From contig CAZSQZ010000006.1 of assembly GCA_964609215.1 (NCBI GenBank), positions 1 through 64,000 on the forward strand: a stretch of 64,000 nucleotides of DNA, written 5' to 3'. The notes under the pieces are model-generated. The model was given only the letters and a program-made list of their open reading frames with translations. It had not been told where the DNA came from and ran no database searches. Of this stretch, positions 1 through 7,764 are shown piece after piece (positions within the stretch are counted from its first letter, which is position 1; every line of letters starts with the position of its first letter). The stretch comes from JABDKJ01 sp964609215. GTDB taxonomy: Bacteria > Bacteroidota > Bacteroidia > Flavobacteriales_D > JABDKJ01. Both the position numbers and the translations under genes were made by a program.

Positions 1-2
1 CT

Positions 3-497
3 TTTACTAATGATGAAATTGTTGTGGATGATTTCCTTATTGCACCAGGACAAGGACAAGGAAGTTATACTGAAACAATGGACTTAACTATTCCTCTTGG
101 CGTAAACCTTGGAGATCATTTAATGAGAATGAAAGCCAATTTTAATGCTGAAGTACCGGCCAATCATTGTGAGGAAACACAATTCGGAGAAACTGAAGAT
201 TACACAGCTTCTCTATTAGCAGTTGGAATAGAAGAACACCCTTTCGGTAATAACGATATCACGGTAATTGAAAATGATGAAGATCAGTTTTTAATTCAGT
301 TACAGTCTGATTATAATGAACCGCTTAGAATAAGTATTCTAGGAGTGAATGGGCAGATTTTAGCTGAGAATGTGATAGTATCTAATAATGGGACTTATGT
401 TTACGATGTAGATATGTCCTATGTTGCTAGTGGTATTTATATGGCTAGAATATGGAATAAAGAATCGAGTAAGATTGCTAAGTTTGTCGTAAGATAA
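3..497 (+). CDS. T9SS cargo protein, GEVED-type domain, 3' end only
   Basis: The reading frame is open to the left edge of the window, so this is the C-terminal part (about 164 residues) of a longer secreted protein. The visible part starts inside a GEVED-type domain: the sequence FGETEDYTASL matches the family's G-E-x-E-D-Y signature. It is followed by a type A T9SS C-terminal sorting domain of about 75 residues with the usual GxxxxxN, GxYxxxV, ASGIYMARIW and terminal KFVVR elements. Such domains direct export through the outer membrane and removal or attachment at the surface. The GTG at position 24 is an ordinary internal valine codon, not a start. The gene ends just before a strong bidirectional terminator. 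The passenger function is not visible from this fragment. Confidence 0.85.
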   Translation, partial: FTNDEIVVDDFLIAPGQGQGSYTETMDLTIPLGVNLGDHLMRMKANFNAEVPANHCEETQFGETEDYTASLLAVGIEEHPFGNNDITVIENDEDQFLIQLQSDYNEPLRISILGVNGQILAENVIVSNNGTYVYDVDMSYVASGIYMARIWNKESSKIAKFVVR

Positions 498-516
498 AGA
501 ACTAGAAGATTATAAA

Positions 517-556
517 TAAAAAAAGCCCGCTGTTAATTACAGCGGGCTTTTTTTTT
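517..556. terminator. bidirectional intrinsic terminator
   Basis: Perfect 8-bp stem GCCCGCTG (525-532) and CAGCGGGC (540-547) with a 7-nt AT loop. It is flanked by an A-run on the left (517-524) and a T-run on the right (548-556), so it can end transcription from both convergent neighbours (stop at 497 and minus-strand stop at 574). Confidence 0.93.
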
Positions 557-573
557 ATTAAAGCTCTTTATAA

Positions 574-2019
574 CTATTCTCTAATTACTTTGATTCCTTG
601 CTCTAAATCATTTAAAGTCAAGAAATAAATTCCTATCGACAAGTCACTCAAATCTATATTAAGGTTATTTGTCTTTTGAACTGATTTGGATATTAAAACT
701 CTTCCAAGTTCATCTACCAAAGTATAGGACTCAATACTTATATCGGCATTAACCTGCAAGAAATCACTTGTTGGATTTGGAAACAAATCAACTTCAATTT
801 CTGGTTCTATATCTTGAATTGAAGAGACCAAGTCAAGGCTAGTCGGCTTAACAATATAAAGACCATCGGTTCTATGAGTAACTACAACATTACCACTTTC
901 AAAATATGGAAAATTACTCCAAGAACCTGAAAAACTAACTCCATCATCCCACGGGTGAACATCGAAATAAGCTTCTTCAAAAATATTCATATTTTCAATA
1001 TCCGAGATGTCATATATCCTTAAACCACCCGTATAATTAGATAAAAACGCATAATTACCTCTAGTGTATAGATTATGATCAATAACAGGAATAGCAGCCT
1101 CATAATGCCCCAAGGAAATAGGGTTATCCAAATCTTGAACATCAAAGATTCTGGTTCTAGTATTAAATCCAAATGTGGATTCATCTATTTCATCATTTAA
1201 AAGAAAATATTTATGGTCTGGTGTCAACCATCCTTGATGACTATATACGTGGTTCTCATACCCAACCGCGTTGATTAATATCGGATCCTCTTTATCCGTA
1301 AAATCCGCTATTACAAATGCCTCTGCATTACCTCCATGGCAACCAAAATAAATTTCTTTACCTTGATAATCTTCATCTGGACCTTGATAAACAACAACTT
1401 GAGCATCATGACAATAGAACTGATCTCCAAAACCTCCCCTTGTAACTGGATTCAAAGGGTCTGAGACATCAACAAAGTGGGGCCCTCCTTGAAAAGTATC
1501 TGAACCAACTGCATATATAAAGTTTGAAGCTTCACAAGCAACAGTATTATGGCTATTTCCATATCCATCATAATGAGCTGTTTCTTCAAATACTACCGGT
1601 GGGTTTGTAACACCTGCCAGCTGAGTAAGGTCAAAAATTTGAAGACCGTGTCCATTGGCTTCAGCTCCTATGTACGCATAATTTCCTATTACCTTGACAT
1701 CCCTCCAAGGTGAAGCTGTTGTATGGGTTGGCAAAGTCCCTACATAAACTGGGTTTACTGGATCAGATATGTCTACAATTGCCATTCCATCAGTCTTTCC
1801 TACCAATGCATATTCAACTCCTGTGGATGAATCTGTCCACCCCCATATATCGTTCACTTGTACTCCTAGCTCTCCTCCCAATTCTTCCACGGAAAGATAG
1901 CCCATTCTATCTACGTTATTACATGGAAATATACCTGAAAATCCATCTATACAAGGTTCTTGTGCAAATGCATTTCCAAATATTAAAACAGCAACTAAAA
2001 CGCTCAACTTATTTTTCAT
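574..2019 (-). CDS. choice-of-anchor B family surface protein with T9SS sorting domain
   Basis: 481 residues. A signal peptide (about residues 1-19, ending AFAQ) is followed by a beta-propeller of LVIVD-like repeats typical of 'choice-of-anchor B' proteins. Several blades read as V.D.SDP.NPV, for example IVDISDPVNPVYVG and FVDVSDPLNPVTRG. Signature stretches include RDVKVIGNYAYIGAE, NSHNTVACE and SHQGWLTPDHKYFLLNDE. The last 75 or so residues are a type A T9SS sorting domain (LFPNPTSDFLQV, then GIYFLTL). Proteins of this family are exported and surface attached; the ligand or substrate is not known. It stands alone, convergent with the gene on the left and divergent from the SRPBCC gene. Confidence 0.88.
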   Translation of the reverse strand: MKNKLSVLVAVLIFGNAFAQEPCIDGFSGIFPCNNVDRMGYLSVEELGGELGVQVNDIWGWTDSSTGVEYALVGKTDGMAIVDISDPVNPVYVGTLPTHTTASPWRDVKVIGNYAYIGAEANGHGLQIFDLTQLAGVTNPPVVFEETAHYDGYGNSHNTVACEASNFIYAVGSDTFQGGPHFVDVSDPLNPVTRGGFGDQFYCHDAQVVVYQGPDEDYQGKEIYFGCHGGNAEAFVIADFTDKEDPILINAVGYENHVYSHQGWLTPDHKYFLLNDEIDESTFGFNTRTRIFDVQDLDNPISLGHYEAAIPVIDHNLYTRGNYAFLSNYTGGLRIYDISDIENMNIFEEAYFDVHPWDDGVSFSGSWSNFPYFESGNVVVTHRTDGLYIVKPTSLDLVSSIQDIEPEIEVDLFPNPTSDFLQVNADISIESYTLVDELGRVLISKSVQKTNNLNIDLSDLSIGIYFLTLNDLEQGIKVIRE

Positions 2020-2049
2020 CTAATCTCTTTAAATTTATTACAACTAGGT

Positions 2050-2057
2050 CAAAAATA
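2050..2057 (-). promoter_or_regulatory. candidate -7 promoter element for the anchor-B gene
   Basis: The minus strand reads TATTTTTG, an exact match to the Bacteroidota -7 motif TAnnTTTG, about 30 nt upstream of the start codon at 2019. No good -33 TTG is seen at 19-21 nt spacing, so this is only a candidate. Confidence 0.4.
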
Positions 2058-2152
2058 GCCCTATTCTTACTTTTCCCTAGAATTGTTCCAAGATATTCTA
2101 ATGAATATTGGTACTATGTTGAACTTTCTAAGCATTTTTTTGTTCCTATTAC

Positions 2153-2635
2153 ATGCGACTTTTTACAGTTAATAGAAGCCAAAAAATTGGCCTTGAGCTA
2201 GAAAATGCTTGGGAATTTTTTAGAAATCCATCCAACTTAAAAGAAATAACACCAGATCATTTAGGTTTCGAGATTACCAAAGATGGTCTACCAGAAGAAA
2301 TTTATCAGGGACTAATTATTTCATATAGAGTAAAACCAATTCTTGGATTGCCATTAAACTGGGTTACTGAAATAACAGAGGTTTCAAGACCTTTTAGTTT
2401 TATTGATGAGCAAAGATTCGGTCCATATAAGTTTTGGCATCATAGGCATACTTTCGAATCCATTGCGGGAGGAACTTTAATTACTGACGAAGTAAATTAT
2501 GGATTACCTTTTGGAGTAATTGGTCAGTTAATGAACACTGTTCTAGTTAAACATCAACTAAAGAAAATTTTCGATCATCGGTTTGACTATCTTGAGAAAA
2601 AATTTCCTTTTAAAGAATTGCAAAAAGCAAGTTGA
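2153..2635 (+). CDS. SRPBCC family (START/Bet v1-like) protein
   Basis: 160 residues, the usual length of a single SRPBCC domain, which forms a helix-grip fold with a hydrophobic ligand pocket. Recognisable family features are the N-terminal ENAWEFFRNPSNLKEITP segment, the central P.NWVTEITEV...F.DEQRFGPYKFWHHRHTF core and the C-terminal helix with FDHRFDYLEKKF. It resembles the COG4276 subgroup often labelled 'cell division inhibitor' or 'CDP-paratose epimerase-like', but there is no enzymatic evidence. There is no signal peptide, so it is cytoplasmic. Its last codons lie inside an inverted repeat shared with the convergent gene. The ligand is unknown. Confidence 0.8.
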   Translation: MRLFTVNRSQKIGLELENAWEFFRNPSNLKEITPDHLGFEITKDGLPEEIYQGLIISYRVKPILGLPLNWVTEITEVSRPFSFIDEQRFGPYKFWHHRHTFESIAGGTLITDEVNYGLPFGVIGQLMNTVLVKHQLKKIFDHRFDYLEKKFPFKELQKAS

Positions 2636-2653
2636 ACTTAAGTCCAACTTGCT
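2626..2653 (-). terminator. hairpin terminator overlapping two convergent stop codons
   Basis: Arms AGCAAGTTG (2626-2634) and CAACTTGCT (2645-2653) pair perfectly, and the intervening bases hold a second palindrome, ACTTAAGT (2636-2643). The whole is a nearly perfect 28-bp palindrome. On the minus strand it is followed by five T residues, so it looks like the terminator of the PLP-enzyme gene. It lies over the stop codons of both convergent genes and encodes the last residues of each. Confidence 0.7.
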
Positions 2654-3882
2654 ATTTCTTCGCTATATTCTTTTGCACTTAATTTCTCTTGAACCTTGGT
2701 AAAGGTTTCAATAGTATATTTTACATCTTCTAAAGTATGGACAGCCGTTGGTATTAGTCTGAGCATGATTACCTCTTTAGGAACAACTGGATAAACCACT
2801 ATAGATGTAAATATATTGTAGTTTTCTCTTAAATCTAAAGTGATATTTGTTGCTTCTCCCAAGGTTCCTTTTAAGAAGACTGGTGTAACAGCAGAATTTG
2901 TTCCTCCGATATCAAAACCTGCTTCCTTCAATCCATTTTGTAAGGCATTAGCAACTTCCCATAATTTATTTTTAAATCCTGGGTTCTCTCTAATCATTTC
3001 CAATCTTTTTATAGCCCCAATAACCAATGGCATAGGTAATGATTTGGCAAAGGTTTGAGATCTCATGTTATATCTCAAATACTCAACAATATTTTCATCT
3101 CCGCAGATAAATGCACCTATTGATGCCATTGATTTTGCAAATGTTCCAAAGTAAACATCTATTTGATCATGAACCCCTTGTTCGTATGCGGCTCCTCTTC
3201 CTCCTTCTCCAACAGTTCCAAAACCGTGAGCATCATCAATAAAAATTCTGAAGTTGTATTTTTCTTTAAAGGAACAAATCTCTTTAAGCTTTCCCTGGTC
3301 ACCAGCCATTCCAAAAACACCTTCGGTAACCACTAAAATTCCTCCTCCACTTTCTTCTGTCCAACTCTGAGCTCTTTGAAGTTGTTTTTCAAAGCTTTCC
3401 ATATCATTATGCTTGAAAACGAAGCGTTTTCCCTGATGAAGACGAACACCGTCTACCATACAAGCATGTGATTCAGAATCGTAAACAATGACATCTCTCC
3501 TATCTACTAGTGCTTCAATACAGCTCATGCAACCTTGATAACCAAAGTTTAGAAGAAATGCATCTTCCTTTTCCATAAAACTTGCAAGATCATCTTCCAA
3601 TTTTTCATGATACTGAGAGTGTCCGCTCATCATCCTTGCTCCCATAGGATATCCCATTCCCCAGTCTCTAGCTGCTTCTTCATCTACCTTTCTAACCTCA
3701 GGGTGATTTGCTAAACCCAAATAGTTATTTATACTCCAAACCAAGCAATCTTTGCCTCTAAATTTCATTTTATTTGAAATTGGACCTTCGAGCTTAGGAA
3801 AAGTAAAATAACCGTGAGCTTCCTTTGAATATTGACCTAAAGGGCCTCTATTGTTTTTTATCTTATCAAAAATATCCTGCAT
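2638..3882 (-). CDS. serine palmitoyltransferase-like PLP enzyme (alpha-oxoamine synthase family)
   Basis: 414 residues of the alpha-oxoamine synthase family (serine palmitoyltransferase, KBL, AONS), which condense an amino acid with an acyl-CoA. Visible active-site elements are His139 (DSESHACMVDG) stacking on the cofactor, the DDAHGFG motif at 216-222 and the Schiff-base lysine K250 in GTFAKS. The GTFAKS context and the N-terminal FRGKDCLVWSINNYLGLANHP are closer to the sphingolipid/sulfonolipid enzymes of Bacteroidota than to BioF or Kbl, and there is no bio or tdh gene nearby. The likely product is a 3-keto-sphinganine or the sulfonate analogue (from cysteate) that leads to capnine-type lipids. 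The substrate (serine, cysteate or glycine) cannot be decided from sequence alone. Confidence 0.82.
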   Translation of the reverse strand: MQDIFDKIKNNRGPLGQYSKEAHGYFTFPKLEGPISNKMKFRGKDCLVWSINNYLGLANHPEVRKVDEEAARDWGMGYPMGARMMSGHSQYHEKLEDDLASFMEKEDAFLLNFGYQGCMSCIEALVDRRDVIVYDSESHACMVDGVRLHQGKRFVFKHNDMESFEKQLQRAQSWTEESGGGILVVTEGVFGMAGDQGKLKEICSFKEKYNFRIFIDDAHGFGTVGEGGRGAAYEQGVHDQIDVYFGTFAKSMASIGAFICGDENIVEYLRYNMRSQTFAKSLPMPLVIGAIKRLEMIRENPGFKNKLWEVANALQNGLKEAGFDIGGTNSAVTPVFLKGTLGEATNITLDLRENYNIFTSIVVYPVVPKEVIMLRLIPTAVHTLEDVKYTIETFTKVQEKLSAKEYSEEIASWT

Positions 3883-3905
3883 AGGACTGATTTAGTATTA
3901 ATCCG

Positions 3906-3933
3906 CGAAAGTACCCTATAATTTTGTTTCAAA
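3906..3933 (-). promoter_or_regulatory. candidate promoter of the PLP-enzyme gene
   Basis: On the minus strand TTTG (3933-3930) is followed after 16 nt by TACTTTCG (3913-3906), close to the TAnnTTTG -7 element. The start codon lies about 23 nt downstream of the -7 box. The spacing is slightly short for the TTG-N(19-21) rule. Confidence 0.45.
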
Positions 3934-4000
3934 GAAAAAATACTTTAGAAATATTAACACTTAAATATCGTTTTATAAATGACTCATTTATCTAAATTTA

Positions 4001-4008
4001 TATATTTG
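4001..4008 (+). promoter_or_regulatory. candidate -7 element for the bamD operon
   Basis: TATATTTG is an exact match to TAnnTTTG and ends 11 nt before the bamD start codon, which implies a very short leader. No -33 TTG is evident. Confidence 0.45.
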
Positions 4009-4019
4009 TACAACTTTTT

Positions 4020-4811
4020 ATGATGCATAAAATTCTATTACTGTTCATTTCAGTTTCCCTTATTTCTTGCAGTGGATACAACAAGGTACTTAAGAGTAAT
4101 AATCTTGAATATAAATACGGCAAAGCTGTTGAGTATTACAAGGATGAGCAATGCCTTAAGGCTTTACCACTTTTCGAAGAACTTATTTCGCTATATAGAG
4201 GAACCAGTAAGAGTGAAAAGATTTTTTATTACTATGCCAAAACCCATTATTGTTTAAAGGATTATGGATGGGCAGGTTATTATTTTAAACAGTTTGCAAA
4301 AACATTTCCCAATAGCGATTATGTGGAAGAATGTACATTTTTAAGTGCATACTGTTCGTATTTAGAGTCTCCAGGCTTTAATCTGGATTCCGGTCCTACT
4401 GAAGTCGCATTGAATGATATGCAAGTCTTTCTGGAAATTTACCCCAATACTAGTTTGAAAGATTCCATAAATATTCTTATTGATGAAATGAATGAGAAAA
4501 TGGAGCGTAAATCGTTCGAAAACAGTAAATTATATTTAAAAACAGAGAAATATAAATCTGCTGTGATAGCCTTAAATAGTACTTTAAAAGACTACCCGGC
4601 AACCGAGTATAGAGAAGATATATTATTCATGATAGTTGAGGCGAATTATAAGTTGGCTATAAACAGTATAGAGTCAAAAAAACAGGAAAGATTAGAGGAT
4701 ACTATCGAATCTTATCATAAATTTGTCGACAATTTTGAAAATAGCTCCAAAATAAGGCAAGCGGAGAACTATTATATTGGAGCTAGAAAAGAATTAGAGC
4801 AATTTAAATAG
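4020..4811 (+). CDS. bamD: outer membrane assembly lipoprotein BamD
   Basis: 263 residues. A lipoprotein signal peptide ends at the lipobox LISC with Cys17 as lipidation site, then come five TPR-like helical repeats. Family landmarks are YKYGKAVEYYKDEQCLKALPLFEEL, FYYYAKTHYCLKDYGWAGYYF and FAKTFPNSDYVEE. BamD is the essential periplasmic partner of BamA in folding outer-membrane beta-barrels. The length matches Bacteroidota BamD proteins. It is the first gene of a run with rpoZ (4-nt gap) and coaBC, an order common in Flavobacteriia. Two adjacent ATG codons (4020 and 4023) are both possible starts. Confidence 0.93.
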   Translation: MMHKILLLFISVSLISCSGYNKVLKSNNLEYKYGKAVEYYKDEQCLKALPLFEELISLYRGTSKSEKIFYYYAKTHYCLKDYGWAGYYFKQFAKTFPNSDYVEECTFLSAYCSYLESPGFNLDSGPTEVALNDMQVFLEIYPNTSLKDSINILIDEMNEKMERKSFENSKLYLKTEKYKSAVIALNSTLKDYPATEYREDILFMIVEANYKLAINSIESKKQERLEDTIESYHKFVDNFENSSKIRQAENYYIGARKELEQFK

Positions 4812-4815
4812 AGAT

Positions 4816-5145
4816 ATGAACTACAAGAACAGTACAGCAGCAAGAACAACCATTACTAGAAATTTGATTGAGCTTGAAAAGGATACGGAAAATATTTATG
4901 AGTCTATCTTTATTTTATCCAAAAGAGCAAATCAGGTAGAGTTAGAGTTAAGAGAGGAGCTTCATGCTAAACTAAAGGAATTTGCTACTACTCAAGATAA
5001 TTTGGAGGAAATCTTTGAAAATAGAGAACAAATAGAAGTTTCTAGATTTTATGAAAGGCTTCCTAAACCTGTTGCTATTGCTATAGAAGAGTTGGAAGAA
5101 GATAAAATCTACTCTAGAAATCCCAAGGACGAGGAGACCAAGTAA
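4816..5145 (+). CDS. rpoZ: RNA polymerase omega subunit, Bacteroidota type
   Basis: 109 residues, cytoplasmic, no membrane segment. The sequence matches the Bacteroidota omega/Rpb6-like family found between bamD and coaBC: an N-terminal TAARTTITRNLIELEKDTEN segment, a central SIFILSKRANQVELELREEL helix (the ISKRANQI-type motif of Rpb6/omega) and a FYERLPKPVAIAIEEL tail. Omega helps beta' folding and assembly of RNA polymerase. It is only weakly similar to E. coli omega, so many pipelines call it hypothetical. It is transcribed with bamD upstream and coaBC downstream (12-nt gap). Confidence 0.85.
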   Translation: MNYKNSTAARTTITRNLIELEKDTENIYESIFILSKRANQVELELREELHAKLKEFATTQDNLEEIFENREQIEVSRFYERLPKPVAIAIEELEEDKIYSRNPKDEETK

Positions 5146-5157
5146 TCCATTTTAATC

Positions 5158-6354
5158 GTGTTAAAAGGGCGTAATATTCTCCTAGGTATTACTGGAAGTA
5201 TTGCCGCTTATAAATCTGCATTTTTAGTTAGACTATTGGTCAAATCAGGTGCTAATGTCAAGGTTATAATGACAGAGGCTGCTATTGACTTTATTACTCC
5301 CCTTACCCTTTCTACCCTATCCAAGAACCCAGTTCATTCTGATTTTACCGAGGACAAAGATTCTGGTGTTTGGAATAATCATGTAGATCTAGGTTTATGG
5401 GCTGATATTATGCTCATTGCACCTTTATCCGCAAATACAATGGCTAAAATGGCTGAGGGTATTTGTGATAATTTTTTACTGGCGACCTTTCTTTCAGCCA
5501 GATGCCCGGTTTACATAGCACCAGCAATGGATTTGGATATGTTCAAACACGAGGCTACCCAAAAAAATCTAAACACTATTCAAGAAAACGGAGCTCTTTT
5601 AATTGCTCCGGAAGAAGGAGAACTTGCAAGTGGTCTTAGCGGTGTAGGACGAATGGCAGAACCTGAGAATATTGTTCATTTTATTGAAAAATCTATTAGC
5701 TCAAAATTACCATTGACTGGAAAAAAGGCTTTGGTGAGTGCTGGTCCTACTTACGAAAAATTGGATCCAGTGAGATTTATAGGGAATTTCTCCACTGGTA
5801 AAATGGGATATGCAATTGCTGAAGAGTTGGCTAAACAAGGTGCAGAAGTCACATTGGTTTCTGGCCCTACGCATATAAGTCCCAATATTGATTATCTCCA
5901 TTTGGTAAAAGTTCTTTCAGCTGCGGAGATGTACGAGGCATGTACATCTGTTTTTGAGGATATGGATATTGCGGTTATGACAGCTGCGGTGGCAGACTTT
6001 AGACCCAATGAACAAGCCGAAAAGAAAATTAAGAAAACGGGTGATACCCTATCGCTCGAGCTGGAAAAAACTCAAGATATATTAAAAACTTTAGGAGAAA
6101 AGAAGAGTACGCAAATTTTAGTTGGTTTCGCGCTGGAAACAAATGATGAAAAACAGAATGCACTGAAAAAACTGGAGAAAAAGAATTTGGATTTCATCGT
6201 TTTGAATTCTTTAAAGGATAAGGGCGCTGGATTTGCTCATGACACCAACAAAGTGAGCTTCTTGGACCGGGATAATAATATTAAAGATTTTGAGTTAAAA
6301 GCTAAGACCGCTGTTGCCAAGGACATAGTCGAAAAAATAAAAAGCTATTTTTGA
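5158..6354 (+). CDS. coaBC: bifunctional phosphopantothenoylcysteine decarboxylase/phosphopantothenate-cysteine ligase
   Basis: 398 residues, full length. The N-terminal half is the FMN-dependent decarboxylase CoaC: ITGSIAAYKS for flavin binding, catalytic His75 in NNHVDLG, PLSANT (89-94; usually PASANT) and the substrate clamp PAMDLDMF (122-129; usually PxMNxxMW). The C-terminal half is the CTP-dependent ligase CoaB, with SAGPTYEKLDPVRFIGN, FSTGKMG, MTAAVADFRP and the KKIKK loop. It makes 4'-phosphopantetheine for coenzyme A. The start is GTG; no ATG fits the N-terminal strand. The order with bamD, rpoZ and porD is the usual flavobacterial arrangement, though recN, often next, is absent here. 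Confidence 0.95.
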   Translation: MLKGRNILLGITGSIAAYKSAFLVRLLVKSGANVKVIMTEAAIDFITPLTLSTLSKNPVHSDFTEDKDSGVWNNHVDLGLWADIMLIAPLSANTMAKMAEGICDNFLLATFLSARCPVYIAPAMDLDMFKHEATQKNLNTIQENGALLIAPEEGELASGLSGVGRMAEPENIVHFIEKSISSKLPLTGKKALVSAGPTYEKLDPVRFIGNFSTGKMGYAIAEELAKQGAEVTLVSGPTHISPNIDYLHLVKVLSAAEMYEACTSVFEDMDIAVMTAAVADFRPNEQAEKKIKKTGDTLSLELEKTQDILKTLGEKKSTQILVGFALETNDEKQNALKKLEKKNLDFIVLNSLKDKGAGFAHDTNKVSFLDRDNNIKDFELKAKTAVAKDIVEKIKSYF

Positions 6355-6368
6355 ATTGAATTATTGAT

Positions 6369-7259
6369 ATGAGATACTTTATACTTTTTCTTTTTCTTTT
6401 CTCGCTAAACACCATTCAAGGACAAGAATTAAATTGTCAAGTCCAAGTTGTTGCCCCCACAATTCAGGGAACTCAAACCCGAATATTTGAATCTTTGGAA
6501 ACGACAATTTATAATTTCATGAACAATCGTAAATGGACTGCAGATAAGTTCGAAATTCATGAGAGAATTGTATGTAATATCTTCGTTAACATTACCAGCG
6601 TAAACAATAATTCAGATTTTCAAGGATCCATTCAGGTGAATTCCAAGCGAATAGTTTACAATTCGGATTATGATACGAACATTTTGAATTTGGTAGATAA
6701 TGACATTTCATTTACCTATCTAGAAAATACCTTGTTGGAATTTACACCGGATATTCACCGTTCTAACTTAGCTTCCATTTTGGCCTACTATGCCTATGTT
6801 ATTCTTGGTGCAGATTATGACACTTTTTCTCTAGAAGGCGGAACAAAATATTATTCCATTGCTCAACAGATTGTAAGTAATGCCCAAAATGCTCCTGAAC
6901 CTGGTTGGAAGGCTTTTGAAAATACAAAGAATAGGTATTGGATAGTCGAGAACATTTTACACAACTCCTTTAAACCTATGAGAAGAGCTTCTTTTGATTA
7001 TCATAGAAATGGATTGGATTTAATGTATCAGAATGTAAATCTAGGCAGAGCAAAACTTATTCAAGCCATTGAAAAGCTTAAAAAGGTCCATCAATTGCGT
7101 CCACTTTCCTATAACATGCAATTGTTCTTTTTAGCCAAATCTGATGAGTTGGTTGACATTTTTAAGGAAGCTCCTCAAAGTGAGAAAACCAAACTGGTAA
7201 CAACACTGGAGCAAATTGATCCTGGAAATATCTCTAAGTACAATAAGATCAATAAGTAG
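6369..7259 (+). CDS. porD: type IX secretion system protein PorD (DUF4835)
   Basis: 296 residues. A signal peptide of about 19 residues (ending IQGQ) is followed by the conserved start of DUF4835 proteins, ELNCQVQVVAPTIQGTQ, then FESLETTIYNFMNNRKWT and DIHRSNLASILAYYAYVILG. Members of this family have been named PorD for a link to type IX secretion, and the coaBC-porD pairing is common in Flavobacteriia. It is predicted to be periplasmic. The gene is 14 nt downstream of coaBC and probably in the same transcript. Confidence 0.85.
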   Translation: MRYFILFLFLFSLNTIQGQELNCQVQVVAPTIQGTQTRIFESLETTIYNFMNNRKWTADKFEIHERIVCNIFVNITSVNNNSDFQGSIQVNSKRIVYNSDYDTNILNLVDNDISFTYLENTLLEFTPDIHRSNLASILAYYAYVILGADYDTFSLEGGTKYYSIAQQIVSNAQNAPEPGWKAFENTKNRYWIVENILHNSFKPMRRASFDYHRNGLDLMYQNVNLGRAKLIQAIEKLKKVHQLRPLSYNMQLFFLAKSDELVDIFKEAPQSEKTKLVTTLEQIDPGNISKYNKINK

Positions 7260-7353
7260 TACTTACACAGGTTTGCAATTTCAGCGTTTTAAATAGTTCG
7301 TTCAGAATTGAAAAGGTGCTTCTTCAAAAAGATTAAAAGGCTATCTTCAACCC

Positions 7354-7764
7354 ATGCCCAGCCCAAAAGAAATTACAGATAAAATGATGGACAAAGATCA
7401 TTTTAGTCAATGGTTAGGAATTGAACGCGTATTAGATGGCGAAGGGGTTTCCGTTTTAAAAATGAAGGTTCGAGAAGAAATGCTGAATGGTTTTGGTGTA
7501 GCGCATGGTGGAATTACTTTCAGTTTTGCGGATAGTGCTTTTGCATTTGCTTCCAATAGCAGAGCAAGACATGCTGTATCCATAGAAACTTCTATTTCAC
7601 ATACTGCTCCTGTTTTTGCGGATGATGAATTAACTGCGGTAGCCGAGGAAATTAACTTAACACATAAAACTGGGCTTTATAAAGTTGAAGTCCACAATCA
7701 AAAAAACGAACTGGTTGCTTTGTTTAAAGGAACGGTTTACAGAAAAAGCGAAGAATGGCAATGA
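7354..7764 (+). CDS. paaI: PaaI hotdog-fold thioesterase
   Basis: 136 residues, the normal size for PaaI. The central hotdog helix NGFGVAHGGITFSFADSA carries the HGG motif (His51) and the acidic residue Asp60, matching the catalytic aspartate of E. coli PaaI. PaaI hydrolyses hydroxyphenylacetyl-CoA and other stalled phenylacetate pathway thioesters to free coenzyme A. The stop codon overlaps the start of paaJ (ATGA at 7761-7764), so the two are translationally coupled. Upstream is a 94-nt gap from porD with no clear promoter element. Confidence 0.9.
   Translation: MPSPKEITDKMMDKDHFSQWLGIERVLDGEGVSVLKMKVREEMLNGFGVAHGGITFSFADSAFAFASNSRARHAVSIETSISHTAPVFADDELTAVAEEINLTHKTGLYKVEVHNQKNELVALFKGTVYRKSEEWQ

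Noticed and set aside
1710..2201. Plus-strand open frame of 163 codons
   Set aside because: It runs antisense through the anchor-B gene and its promoter. The translation is low complexity with no recognisable motif, while the minus-strand gene is clearly real.
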